Assembly: GCF_046506625.1 (NCBI RefSeq)
Contig: NZ_JBKFFP010000004.1
Span: 248,001-312,000, forward strand
Length of the DNA: 64,000 nucleotides
From: Zhengella sedimenti
GTDB taxonomy: Bacteria; Pseudomonadota; Alphaproteobacteria; Rhizobiales; Rhizobiaceae
Direction: 5' to 3'
The translations under genes were made by a program, and so were the position numbers. How positions within the stretch are numbered: the stretch's first letter is position 1; every line of letters starts with the position of its first letter. This document shows, in pieces, positions 51,599 through 60,643 of the stretch. Under the pieces are notes generated by a model that made no database searches, had not been told where the DNA came from, and saw only the letters and a program-made list of their open reading frames with translations.

Positions 51599-52896
51599 CG
51601 GGAACATTCCTGGCGGTGACCGCGCTGCTGTTTCTTCTTCTGGTCAATGGAGCGCCTGTCGCATTTGCAATGCTGGCGACGGGCATATTGGGCATCTGGC
51701 TGGTCGGCGGGACATTTCCCGTGATCGGCGTTCTCGCTTCGGCGCCCTATGAGACCGTCGCGGCCTATACCCTCTCTACCCTGCCGATGTTCATCCTGAT
51801 GGGTGAATTCCTGACTTCCGGGCGCTTCACCCGCGACATCTTCAACGCCTCATACAAGTGGCTCGGGCATCTGCGCGGCGGCCTCGGCTACGCGGCAATC
51901 AGCGGCGGTGTCATGCTCGCCGCCGTCACCGGGTCGAGCACGGCCGCCGCGAGCACGCTCGCCAGCGCCGCTTATCCGGAAATGAAGCGGTACGGCTACA
52001 AGGATTCCTTTTCCACCGCGTCCCTCGCCGTCGTGGGAACGCTGGCGATCCTGATCCCGCCCAGCGTCACGCTCATCATTTACGGCATCCTGACCGAAAC
52101 ATCCGTTGGCGCTCTCCTGATGGCGGGCATCATCCCCGGCATCCTCACCGCAGCCGGCTTCGTCGCCGCAATCAAGGTGTCCGTGAGCCGCAATCCCGAA
52201 CTTGCACCCGTCGCACCCGAGCGCAGCACGCTCAGCGAACGCATGCTCTCCCTGCGCACGGTCTGGCCCGTCGTCCTGTTGATGGTCGCGATGCTGGCGG
52301 GCATCTACAGCGGCGCGATCACCGTGACCGAAGTCGGCGCAGTCGGCGCCACGCTTGCTTTCGTCATTGCCCTGACCATGCGCAGGCTCACAAGGGAAAG
52401 CGCGCTGCAGGCGATCGTCCGCACCGCCAGAAGCAGTGCCATGATCCTGACCATCATCGCCTGTGCCTCGGTCTTCGGCATCTTCATCACCCTGACCCGT
52501 GTGCCCCAAGGTCTGCTGGAATATGTCCAGGCATCCGGACTGAACCGCTGGGTGGTTCTTGCCATCATCATGGTTGCCCTGCTGATCCTCGGCTTCTTCC
52601 TTGACCAGTTGGCGATACTGGTGCTCACGCTGCCGATCATCTTCCCGGTTCTGCAGGGGCTCGAATTCAACGCTGTCTGGCTCGGCGTCCTTGTCATCAA
52701 GACGGTCGAGATCGGCCTGGTGACACCGCCGATGGGCTTGAACTGCTTCGTCGTATCCAGCGTGACGGGTGTACCGGTGCATCGCGTGTTCAGCGGCCTC
52801 TTCGTTTTTCTCGTCTTCGACGTCACGATGCTCGCCATCCTGATTGCGTTCCCGGAACTGACGCTCTTCCTGCCGCGTCTGGCCGGTTACAACTGA
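51595..52896 (+). CDS. dctM: TRAP transporter large permease DctM (third set)
   Basis: A 433-residue multi-helix permease with LPMFILMGEFL near residue 62, TGSSTAAASTLASAA near residue 115, LIPPSVTLIIYG near residue 150, and LVTPPMGLNCFVVSSV near residue 382. It forms a transporter with the preceding DctP and DctQ and is followed 24 bases later by the alpha-hydroxyacid oxidase. Confidence 0.94.
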   Translation: MTGTFLAVTALLFLLLVNGAPVAFAMLATGILGIWLVGGTFPVIGVLASAPYETVAAYTLSTLPMFILMGEFLTSGRFTRDIFNASYKWLGHLRGGLGYAAISGGVMLAAVTGSSTAAASTLASAAYPEMKRYGYKDSFSTASLAVVGTLAILIPPSVTLIIYGILTETSVGALLMAGIIPGILTAAGFVAAIKVSVSRNPELAPVAPERSTLSERMLSLRTVWPVVLLMVAMLAGIYSGAITVTEVGAVGATLAFVIALTMRRLTRESALQAIVRTARSSAMILTIIACASVFGIFITLTRVPQGLLEYVQASGLNRWVVLAIIMVALLILGFFLDQLAILVLTLPIIFPVLQGLEFNAVWLGVLVIKTVEIGLVTPPMGLNCFVVSSVTGVPVHRVFSGLFVFLVFDVTMLAILIAFPELTLFLPRLAGYN

Positions 52897-52920
52897 TGCG
52901 ATGATGACCGGGGGCGATAC

Positions 52921-54084
52921 GTGACAGCGCCGGGCCTGGCCGGCATCAGGACGATCGAAGGATTGCGGGCGCTTGCACGGCGGCGGTTGCCGCGCGGCCT
53001 GTTCGAATTCATCGACCGCGGTACAGGGAACGAGACGGCGCTTCTCAACAATCGCGCCGCCTATGCCCGCATGCGTTTCCGCCCGCTCGGCCTGACCGGT
53101 TGCGGCTCGCGCAGCACCGCCGCCCGGATCCTGGGAAACGTCCACGCGGCACCGATGATCATCGCGCCCACGGGAGCGGCCGGCCTGGTCTGGCCGAACG
53201 GAGATCTCGCGCTTGCGCGTGCTGCCGCGGCGGCTGGAATCCCGTTCACAATGGCGACGCGGTCATTCAACTCCATCGAACAGGTCGGCGGCGAAGCCGG
53301 CGGCACGCTGTGGTTTCAGCTCTACGCGTCCCCCGATACCGGTTTTACCTTCCCGCTCCTGGAGCGCGCGTGGCAAAGCGGTTTTGAAACCCTCGTCGTG
53401 ACCATTGACACGCCCGTCACGCCCGACCGCCACTACAATACCGTGAACGGTTTTTCCCTGCCCTTCCATCCGACAGCGAGAGCCTTGCTCGACATGGCCA
53501 TGCATCCGCGCTGGCTTGTCAATGTCATCATCCGTTACCGTTTGCAGGGCGGCCTTCCCCGCTTTGAAAACATGCCCGGCCGGCCGAAGATCACACAGGG
53601 TCCTCCGGCCTCGGCCATGCTGGATGCCCGGCTCGACTGGTCTCATGTCAAGGAACTACGCCGGAAGTGGCCCGGGAAGTTCGTCATCAAGGGCGTTCTG
53701 CACGAAAAGACAGCCCTGCAGGCTGCCAAGGCCGGAGCCGATGCCATCGTGGTTTCCAACCACGGAGGACGAAACCTGGACACATCGGCCGCGCCCCTCG
53801 ATGTGCTGCCCGCGATTGCAGCCCGGGTTGACGGCCGCATGGAACTGATCGTCGACAGCGGCATCGCGAGCGGCAGCGATATCGCCAAGGCCATCGCCTC
53901 GGGCGCGAATGCCGTCATGATCGGACGGGCGCCGCTCTGGGGTGCGGCCGCCGGTGGCGAAACCGGTATCAGCCGCGCCCTGGAAATCCTGCTGCGCGAA
54001 CTCGACTACACCATGGCGATGACAGGCTGTGCCCGTCTGGACGAACTGGGGCCGCACATCCTGCACACCGATCCGTCCGGCTGA
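52921..54084 (+). CDS. FMN-dependent alpha-hydroxyacid oxidase/dehydrogenase
   Basis: A 387-residue TIM-barrel FMN enzyme of the LldD/glycolate oxidase family that oxidises 2-hydroxyacids to 2-oxoacids. APTGAAGLVWPNGD is near residue 81, VVSNHGGRNLD (catalytic His and Arg) near residue 277, and VDSGIASGSDIAKAIASGA with MIGRAPLWG near residues 305-340. GTG start with GGGG upstream. The position directly after a TRAP transporter suggests that the transported acid is its substrate, for example a lactate, mandelate or longer 2-hydroxyacid. Confidence 0.92.
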   Translation: MTAPGLAGIRTIEGLRALARRRLPRGLFEFIDRGTGNETALLNNRAAYARMRFRPLGLTGCGSRSTAARILGNVHAAPMIIAPTGAAGLVWPNGDLALARAAAAAGIPFTMATRSFNSIEQVGGEAGGTLWFQLYASPDTGFTFPLLERAWQSGFETLVVTIDTPVTPDRHYNTVNGFSLPFHPTARALLDMAMHPRWLVNVIIRYRLQGGLPRFENMPGRPKITQGPPASAMLDARLDWSHVKELRRKWPGKFVIKGVLHEKTALQAAKAGADAIVVSNHGGRNLDTSAAPLDVLPAIAARVDGRMELIVDSGIASGSDIAKAIASGANAVMIGRAPLWGAAAGGETGISRALEILLRELDYTMAMTGCARLDELGPHILHTDPSG

Positions 54085-54144
54085 AACCCGGATGCGGCCG
54101 TTGCGCTGCGACCCTCCCGCCATCACCCGCTGCGCCGGATGCAG

Positions 54145-55128
54145 TCATGAACGCCTGGGCATCGCGGGCGTCACGACCCTGTCGGCTTCGGCCACGTCCT
54201 GGCCGTCAAGAAACCGCACCATGTTCGCGAAAACGTGGCGGGCGACACCTTCGACATTGTCGACGACGCTGCCAGCCGTGTGGGGTGTCAGGACGACCTG
54301 CTTGAAGCCGAGGATTCTTGCATCCCTCGTGGGCGGTTCCGGATCGAACGTGTCGAGCCCTGCCCCCATGAGATGACCGGTGGCGAGCGCCGCGCAAAGC
54401 GCCGCCTCATCGACGAGTTCCCCGCGCGCCGTGTTGATCAGAACGGCACCCGGCTTCATTCGTGCCAGCGACGCCGCTTCGATCGAGTGCCTGTTTTCCT
54501 CGCCTCCGGGATAGTGAAGGCTGACGATGTCGCTGCGTTCCAGCAGCGTATCGCGATCGACAAGACGTGCACGGAGATCGCTCTCCACCGCCGGCCCGGC
54601 CCGCACGGGATCGTAATAGACGATCTCGACATCGAAACCGGCAAGCTTGCGGGCCACCATCCGGCCGATATGGCCGAAGCCGATCAGGCCAACCGTCTTG
54701 CCGCGAAGCTGGAAGCAGCGCTCCCGCATCTTCGGAAACAGCCAGTCCCCCTGCCGCAATGCGGCGTCCACTTCCGCAAGCCGCCGGTAGACCGCCAGCA
54801 TCAGCATGATCGCATGCTCCGCCACGGGGCTTGCATTGGAGCCGGCCGCGATCGCCACCGCGACACCCTCCTCCTCGGCGGTCCGCAGGTCGATGCGGTC
54901 GACGCCGATACCCCATTTCTGGATCAGCCGGAGGCGCGGCGCCTGGCGGATCATGTCGCCGGTCACCTCGGCCCAACCCGCCAGCACGAAATCGGCGTCC
55001 CGAACCAGCGCGGTCTGTTCCCCGGGGTCGTAGCTCTGCGCGAATTCGATCTCGAACCCGTCCGGCAGCGCGGCACGGACGATGTCGCGGATGCGCGGTG
55101 TCCAGACATCGAGGGTTGCGACCTTCAT
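54145..55128 (-). CDS. D-isomer-specific 2-hydroxyacid dehydrogenase
   Basis: A 327-residue NAD-dependent dehydrogenase. GKTVGLIGFGHIGRMVARKL provides the NAD motif near residue 145, followed by DIVSLHYPGG, NTARGELVDEAAL and LTPHTAGS, which contain the catalytic Arg, Glu and His. It interconverts 2-oxo- and 2-hydroxyacids. It overlaps the aldolase gene by four bases and is the last gene of the GST-aldolase-dehydrogenase operon. Confidence 0.93.
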   Translation of the reverse strand: MKVATLDVWTPRIRDIVRAALPDGFEIEFAQSYDPGEQTALVRDADFVLAGWAEVTGDMIRQAPRLRLIQKWGIGVDRIDLRTAEEEGVAVAIAAGSNASPVAEHAIMLMLAVYRRLAEVDAALRQGDWLFPKMRERCFQLRGKTVGLIGFGHIGRMVARKLAGFDVEIVYYDPVRAGPAVESDLRARLVDRDTLLERSDIVSLHYPGGEENRHSIEAASLARMKPGAVLINTARGELVDEAALCAALATGHLMGAGLDTFDPEPPTRDARILGFKQVVLTPHTAGSVVDNVEGVARHVFANMVRFLDGQDVAEADRVVTPAMPRRS

Positions 55129-55910
55129 GTATCCAGACTCCCGCGGATGTCGGCGACCGCGCGTGCGGCGGCGCCCATGAGCAGGCCGATATCGGTCTCC
55201 GTGGTCAGGAACCGGGCGCCCTGGGCCACGTAGCCTGCCCGCCGGCGCGGGTCGCGGTCGCCACCGATTCCCAGCACCTTTCCGTGCCGGGATGCCGCGT
55301 CGGCCACGCGGTCGATTGCCTGGAGGATTTCCGGGCAGCCGAATTCACCGGGCCTGCCGAGCGCCAGCAACAGGTCGACGCAGCCGACATGGAGAACGTC
55401 AACGCCCGGAACCGCCGCGATCTCCTCGATGTTCGCCAGCGCTTCGGCTGTCTCGATCATGCAGACGATCAGCGTGTCGGCATTCACCAGGTCCATGGCC
55501 TCGCGCGCATCGCGCGGTTGGTAGTCGAACTGCACCAGCGGCCCGGGAAGCGACCGCCTTCCCTCTGGCGCGAACCGGGCGGCCGCGACGATCTGGCGGG
55601 CCTGCCCGGCCGTGTTCACATCCGGCACGATCAAACCGGCTGCTCCGGCATCCAGAAAAAGCGATGCATCCGCGTCGTCATACCCGCGCAAACGGACCAG
55701 CGCTGCAACGTCCTGCCCGCGCGCAGCCGTGATCATCGCGGCGATGGTTTCGCGGCTGAAGACGGCATGCTGTGTGTCGATGAACAGGAAATCATGACCG
55801 GTTGCCCGGCAGATCATCGCGATTTCGGCAGATCGCACGAGCCTGACGATGAGGCCCAGCGCCACATCACCGCTTTCGATCCTTCGGCGGATGGAATTGC
55901 GCAGGATCAT
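55125..55910 (-). CDS. HpcH/HpaI-family aldolase
   Basis: A 261-residue class II pyruvate aldolase-type protein. FIDTQHAVF (near residue 43), GAAGLIVPDVNT (near residue 88), CMIETAEAL (metal-binding Glu, near residue 149) and VGCVDLLLALG (near residue 174) match HpaI-type enzymes. It would cleave a 4-hydroxy-2-oxo acid to pyruvate and an aldehyde. Overlaps both neighbours by four bases (operon order GST, aldolase, dehydrogenase). Confidence 0.9.
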   Translation of the reverse strand: MILRNSIRRRIESGDVALGLIVRLVRSAEIAMICRATGHDFLFIDTQHAVFSRETIAAMITAARGQDVAALVRLRGYDDADASLFLDAGAAGLIVPDVNTAGQARQIVAAARFAPEGRRSLPGPLVQFDYQPRDAREAMDLVNADTLIVCMIETAEALANIEEIAAVPGVDVLHVGCVDLLLALGRPGEFGCPEILQAIDRVADAASRHGKVLGIGGDRDPRRRAGYVAQGARFLTTETDIGLLMGAAARAVADIRGSLDT

Positions 55911-56620
55911 GATCCGGTTTCCCTCCGCAAAGGCCGGTAGGCATCGCGCCAGTTCTCCGGCAAGGGCTCGGCCGCGCGCCGGGACATCATCTCCCGGAAG
56001 GCTGGGCGCGACTGGCAGCGTGACAGCCAGTCCGACACGCCCGGATGCGGATCGAACAGTGCGCCGGCTGGCTGGGCGTAGCGAAGGACCTCGGCGGCGT
56101 TGAGATCAGCCACGGTGAACCTCTTTCCCACAAGATAACCCTCCCCTGTCTCCAGCGCCTCGCCAAGATGGCGCAAGGGCGCCTCCATGGCCGCAATTGC
56201 GGTACCCAGCGCATCGTCGTCGCGTTCTTCCGGTGGCCGGATGACCCGGTTGACAAGAATGGCGACGCCGTGCGGCTCGCACATGGTCGCGGCCCAAAGG
56301 CTCCACATGACCGCCAGCCCGTCCTCATCATCGTTGCGCGGGGCGACAGGGCTGTGCCGTGCCTTGCGCGCAAGGTAGAGGTTGATGGCCAGCGACTCGG
56401 CTAATACCAGCCCGTCGTCGTCGATCACCGGAATCGTGCCCATCGGGCAGATCTGGCGGAACGCGGGGGAAGCGGTGTTCAACGGCGCATCCGGGCCTGT
56501 CGGGTGCGCCAGCCGGCTCGCCTGCACCACCGGAACATGCACGAATTCCGTACCGAGTTCCAAGGCGAGCCAGACGACGCGCGAGGCCCGCGAATTCAGG
56601 GTTCCGTAGAGTTTCAGCAT
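55907..56620 (-). CDS. glutathione S-transferase-like protein
   Basis: A 237-residue GST. The N-terminal thioredoxin-fold half has LYGTLNSRASRVVWLALELG and the SxA..P-type glutathione site (GTIPVIDDDGLVLAES). The C-terminal half is helical, with FTVADLNAAEVL. It may conjugate or isomerise a pathway intermediate such as a maleyl compound. It is the first gene of the minus-strand operon and overlaps the aldolase. Confidence 0.9.
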   Translation of the reverse strand: MLKLYGTLNSRASRVVWLALELGTEFVHVPVVQASRLAHPTGPDAPLNTASPAFRQICPMGTIPVIDDDGLVLAESLAINLYLARKARHSPVAPRNDDEDGLAVMWSLWAATMCEPHGVAILVNRVIRPPEERDDDALGTAIAAMEAPLRHLGEALETGEGYLVGKRFTVADLNAAEVLRYAQPAGALFDPHPGVSDWLSRCQSRPAFREMMSRRAAEPLPENWRDAYRPLRRETGS

Positions 56621-56761
56621 GAACGTGTCCGGGACGCAGATATCGCCGGTTCAAATGGTAGACGAACCCAGGCGTTTGGTCTAATGATTTATAAAAAATA
56701 TCATTCGCATTCATCATCAGGGCGCCGCGGCGGCGCCAATCTCGCTGGAAAGGCCATCGCA

Positions 56762-57586
56762 TTGAGTGCATCGGAAAACGGATTCGGCTTGAACGGCAAG
56801 GTTGCCGTCGTGACGGGAGCCGGCAGCGGCATCGGGCGGGCAGTTGCAGGAACCCTTGCATCGCATGGCGCCAGACTTGTTCTCCTCGACCGGGACAAGA
56901 GGGCCGTTGATGAAGCCGGGGCCGAGATCAGGGCGCAAGGCGGCGAGTGCCATTCGCTGGTGTGCGATGTATCGGACGCCGGCCAGGTGAGCGCGGCCGG
57001 CGCTCACACCCTCGATGCCTTTGGTCCCGCCGACATCCTCGTCAACAATGCCGGCATGATCCGTCCCGGCCCGATCGGCGACACCACGCCGGAAAACTGG
57101 ACTTCGGTTCTGGATGTGAACCTTACGGGCTATTTCCTGTGCGCCCGGACCTTCGGCGCGGCGATGCGGGCCGGCGGCAAGGGGTCCATCATCAACATTG
57201 CATCGATCGCCTCGACCTTTCCCACGCCCCATGCCGGCGCCTATTCGACCAGCAAGGCAGCCGTGGCGATGCTGTCGCACCAACTGGCCGTCGAATGGGG
57301 ACCGGACGGCGTGCGCAGCAACGCGGTCTGCCCCGGCATGATCCTGACCGAACTCAGCCGGCCGATGTATTCCCGTCCGGGCGTCATGGAATCCCGCAGC
57401 GCGGCGGTTCCGTTGCGCCGGATCGGCACACCCGCCGAAGTGGCCGAGGTCGTCCTGTTCCTGGCCTCCGGGCGGTCGGCCTACGTCAACGGCGCCGAAA
57501 TCAACGTTGACGGCGGATTTTCACGCAATCTCCTGGGCATGATACCCCGCGCCGGATACGATGCGGAACAGGAGGCGTCCGCATGA
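56762..57586 (+). CDS. short-chain dehydrogenase/reductase
   Basis: A 274-residue classical SDR: VAVVTGAGSGIGRAVA, LLDRD, DILVNNAGM, NIASIASTFPTPHAGAYSTS and KAAV supply the NAD motif and catalytic residues. The likely start is a TTG at 56762 with AAAGG about 8 bases upstream; a much longer open frame begins at 56504 but lacks support. Its C-terminal part closely resembles the SDR at 39212-39994. It overlaps the downstream FMO gene by ATGA and is divergent from the GST operon. Confidence 0.88.
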   Translation: MSASENGFGLNGKVAVVTGAGSGIGRAVAGTLASHGARLVLLDRDKRAVDEAGAEIRAQGGECHSLVCDVSDAGQVSAAGAHTLDAFGPADILVNNAGMIRPGPIGDTTPENWTSVLDVNLTGYFLCARTFGAAMRAGGKGSIINIASIASTFPTPHAGAYSTSKAAVAMLSHQLAVEWGPDGVRSNAVCPGMILTELSRPMYSRPGVMESRSAAVPLRRIGTPAEVAEVVLFLASGRSAYVNGAEINVDGGFSRNLLGMIPRAGYDAEQEASA

Positions 57587-58887
57587 CAGCGCGCAGGATT
57601 GCGGTCATTGGCGCAGGGGCTGCGGGTCTGTGCGCCGCCAAACACCTCATGCAGAAGGGCTTCGACGTCACGATCTTCGAGAAGAGTGACCGTATCGGCG
57701 GCCTCTGGGTCTATGACGAGGACGGATCGACGGCGGCCTACGCGTCGCTGCACTGCAATTCAGAAGCCCGCGTAACGGCCTATCGCGATTTCCCGTTTCC
57801 CGAAGACGGCCCGCTTTATCCCGATCACCGGCAGATGACAGCCTATTTCGAGGCGTATGCGGCCCATTTCGGACTCGTCGAGCGGATCCGGTTCAACACC
57901 GGGGTTGTCCGTGTCAGCCAGGCCGGCGACGGCTGGACAATTGAACTCGACGGCGGAACGAGCGAATCCTTCGACTCCGTTGTCGTCGGCTCCGGGCATC
58001 AGAGTGTCCCGCGTCACCCGCCCTTTGCGAAGGATTTCACCGGCAGGTACCTTCACGCGCACCAATACCGTGTCCCCGAGCCGTTCAAGGACGAAGACGT
58101 CCTTGTGGTCGGCGTCGGCAACAGCGCATGCGACATCGCCGCAGACATCTGCACGATGACGCGCTCGGTCACCATGGCGGCCCGGTCGCCGGTCCTTCTG
58201 ATGCCACGCATGTTTCTAGGCGTCCCGACAAGCCGGGTTCTGGGCCGGCTGGAGAAGCCGTGGATGCCCTGGCCGATTCGCCGGTGGATACGCACCACCA
58301 TCGCCCGCATCGCGCATGGCAGCATGGAGCAATGGGGCTTCGTCACCCCGAAGAAGCGCACGCATCCCGCCGGACATCACCTGCTGATCGGGCAATTCAT
58401 CTGGGGCCGGATCAGCGCGCGGCCGGGCATTGCCAGTGTGGACGGCCAGCAGGTCAGGTTCGTCGACGGAACCACCGGCCGCTATGACACGATGATCGCC
58501 GCGACGGGCTACGAGGTCGAGACACCATTCCTCGAAGACCGCCACGCGCCGATGGAAGGCAAATGGTCCGGGCTGTATCTGCGGATGGCGAAGCCGGGCA
58601 TTGCCGGCCTGTATTTCATCGGCTTCTTCAACGTATCGGGCGGGGGCAATGTCCGGATGATGGACGACCAGGCCGAATGGATCGCGGGTGTGGAAAGCGG
58701 TGAGATTGCCGTACCGGACGCGGACGAAATGCGTGCCGCGATGACAAGGGAACGCGAACGGATTGCCCGGCTTTATCCGGACAGCCCGCGATATGGACTG
58801 GAACTCGATCCGGCTGAATACAGACGGGACATCGCCCGTGCGCTGCGCAAGTCGCCGTCATCCAAAGCGAGACGCCACACGGCCTGA
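57583..58887 (+). CDS. flavin-containing monooxygenase (FMO)
   Basis: A 434-residue class B flavoprotein monooxygenase. The FAD motif IAVIGAGAAGLCAAKHL is at the N-terminus, the FMO fingerprint FTGRYLHAHQYRVP near residue 150, and the NADPH motif VVGVGNSACDIAADI near residue 170. The C-terminal IAATGYEVETPFL is also typical. It would perform Baeyer-Villiger or heteroatom oxygenation, turning a ketone into an ester or lactone that the neighbouring enzymes could process. It is cotranscribed with the preceding SDR, a natural pair (alcohol to ketone to ester). Confidence 0.93.
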   Translation: MTARRIAVIGAGAAGLCAAKHLMQKGFDVTIFEKSDRIGGLWVYDEDGSTAAYASLHCNSEARVTAYRDFPFPEDGPLYPDHRQMTAYFEAYAAHFGLVERIRFNTGVVRVSQAGDGWTIELDGGTSESFDSVVVGSGHQSVPRHPPFAKDFTGRYLHAHQYRVPEPFKDEDVLVVGVGNSACDIAADICTMTRSVTMAARSPVLLMPRMFLGVPTSRVLGRLEKPWMPWPIRRWIRTTIARIAHGSMEQWGFVTPKKRTHPAGHHLLIGQFIWGRISARPGIASVDGQQVRFVDGTTGRYDTMIAATGYEVETPFLEDRHAPMEGKWSGLYLRMAKPGIAGLYFIGFFNVSGGGNVRMMDDQAEWIAGVESGEIAVPDADEMRAAMTRERERIARLYPDSPRYGLELDPAEYRRDIARALRKSPSSKARRHTA

Positions 58888-58936
58888 TGGATGCAACCGG
58901 TTCTTCTTGCCAGGCCGCCTGAAGCGGACCTCGGCG

Positions 58937-60124
58937 TCAGCGGACGTTTTGCTGGAGAAACCGCAACCGAACCGTACGGCCGATCTGGTTTCCGGGCGAA
59001 TTCGCCGCGATCTGGTTGAAGACGTGGTTTGCGAACGGAATCCGCACCAATTCGACATCCAATCCCGCAGACCTGGCTTCCCGGACGAACGACAATGTTC
59101 CCTGTGGCACCACCAGGCTGTCCTTTTCCGGCAGGATGATGAGCGTGGGAGGCGCCTTTTCGTTGATATAGGACCTGGAAGATACCGCGGCCAAGCGTTC
59201 AGGATATTGGCCGGGCGGGCCGCCGACATATCCTTCGATGAGCATTTTCGGTTCGAAACCGGGTACCGGATAACCATCCTCATAGATACTGACGGGATCG
59301 ACAGCAGGATACTGGACCGCGATCGCCGCCGGCACCGGAATATCGTTCCCGCAGGACGACGCCGCTTCGCCGGCAGCCACCGCAAAGCCGGTGTTGATGG
59401 CGAGGTTTCCACCCGCGGAATCGCCGAGCAGGGCAATGCGTTTCCTGTCGCCACCGAACCGTTCCGCGTTCTGGTAGGTCCAGACAAGCGCGCATGCCAC
59501 ATCGTCCGGCGCCTTGTCCCATGTCGGTTCGCCGGGGGCAAAAAGGCGATACTCGACACTGACGACGAGCCAGCCCCTGTCGGCAAACCACCTGAGATCG
59601 GCAGCGGTTTCGGTAAAGGTTCCCGTCTTGAAGCCGCCGCCATGAACATAGACGATAACCGGTGCTGGAACCGGCTTCGGCGCAGGCAGATAGACAGCCG
59701 CGCGAAGGTCCGTTTCCGCCACTGTTCGAACCGTCTCGACCATGTCGGGCGCAGGTTCGCTCATTTCTTCAAGCATGAGGGTGGCGGGCAGGTCGATCGA
59801 TCCGCCTGCGGCGTTCGCTGCAAGGCCGATCCGCACAAGGATGTAGCATGCCCCGATTGCGCCGGCCGCAGACACCGCCAGGGCAAGGCCTCCAAGCCGT
59901 CTCATGCGGTTCGCCATGGCGACGATGCCAACGAGGCACGACGCAATCGCGGCCAACAACAGGAACGGACCATAGGTCGTCCAGACCACTGAACCGATGA
60001 CAGCGAACATGCTGCCGGCCGGATCGAGAAACGCGCCGATTACCAGCCCGAGCACTGCAAAGCCAATGAGGGCAGCAAGCAAAGCCAGGACGATCAGAGC
60101 AGGGCGCATCCCGAAAGAAAGCAC
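58937..60124 (-). CDS. membrane-anchored alpha/beta hydrolase (esterase)
   Basis: A 395-residue hydrolase of the hormone-sensitive-lipase-like type. Residues about 1-105 form three to four transmembrane helices, an unusual addition. The hydrolase part has VYVHGGGFKTG (oxyanion hole), LLGDSAGGNLAI (nucleophile Ser), EKDSLV and IPFANHVFN (Asp and His of the triad). GTG at 60124 is the annotated start, but the ATG at 60109 is equally possible. It may cleave the ester formed by the neighbouring FMO, although the genes are convergent. Confidence 0.82.
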   Translation of the reverse strand: MLSFGMRPALIVLALLAALIGFAVLGLVIGAFLDPAGSMFAVIGSVVWTTYGPFLLLAAIASCLVGIVAMANRMRRLGGLALAVSAAGAIGACYILVRIGLAANAAGGSIDLPATLMLEEMSEPAPDMVETVRTVAETDLRAAVYLPAPKPVPAPVIVYVHGGGFKTGTFTETAADLRWFADRGWLVVSVEYRLFAPGEPTWDKAPDDVACALVWTYQNAERFGGDRKRIALLGDSAGGNLAINTGFAVAAGEAASSCGNDIPVPAAIAVQYPAVDPVSIYEDGYPVPGFEPKMLIEGYVGGPPGQYPERLAAVSSRSYINEKAPPTLIILPEKDSLVVPQGTLSFVREARSAGLDVELVRIPFANHVFNQIAANSPGNQIGRTVRLRFLQQNVR

Positions 60125-60643
60125 GGTTCCGGCAATCGTGACAAGAACCGCCTCCCCGTCTTCTCGCCTTGTGGCCCGCGTCCGCGGAATGCATCAGCGG
60201 ATGATGCACGGATTGCCAGACCAATGAACGACGCGGCGGCCAGTCGCGCGCGCCAATCATCTCTGCCGGTATTCCGGAAGCATCGCAAATGTCATTGATT
60301 TCCTTGAATTGCACGCAATGCGATGCATTGTCTGCAGCATGAAGACGCGGAAGCGGATCCCGGCAAAGCAGCCGCCAGTCACTTGCCGCCGCATCTCATT
60401 GGCTATCGACGCTCGCCAGGCTGGATTCCAGCGGCCGGATGATAGGTTTGAACTTCGGAAGCACTTGCCCCGACGCAGGAACCGGCATGCGTCGGATCCT
60501 GTTGTTGCCATAGAGCTAAGCCACCTTGATCCCTGCCAAGTTTCTGGGGCAGTTTGGCCTCCTGCATAGGAAGCCCGCACTTCCTTCGCCGTTCTTTCGG
60601 GCCGGCACCCCTGCCGCCAATCAACCCACACCGGAGCTTCACC
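60125..60643. other. long intergenic region between divergent esterase and LLM genes
   Basis: About 520 bases with no supported gene. A CAATGC-N3-GCATTG repeat lies at 60316-60330 and could be an operator. Otherwise nothing recognisable was found; the shared promoter region of the two divergent genes must be here. Confidence 0.4.

Noticed and set aside
51850..53145. 431-codon open frame on the minus strand
   Set aside because: Antisense to dctM and the hydroxyacid oxidase; highly charged, low-complexity translation typical of a shadow frame.
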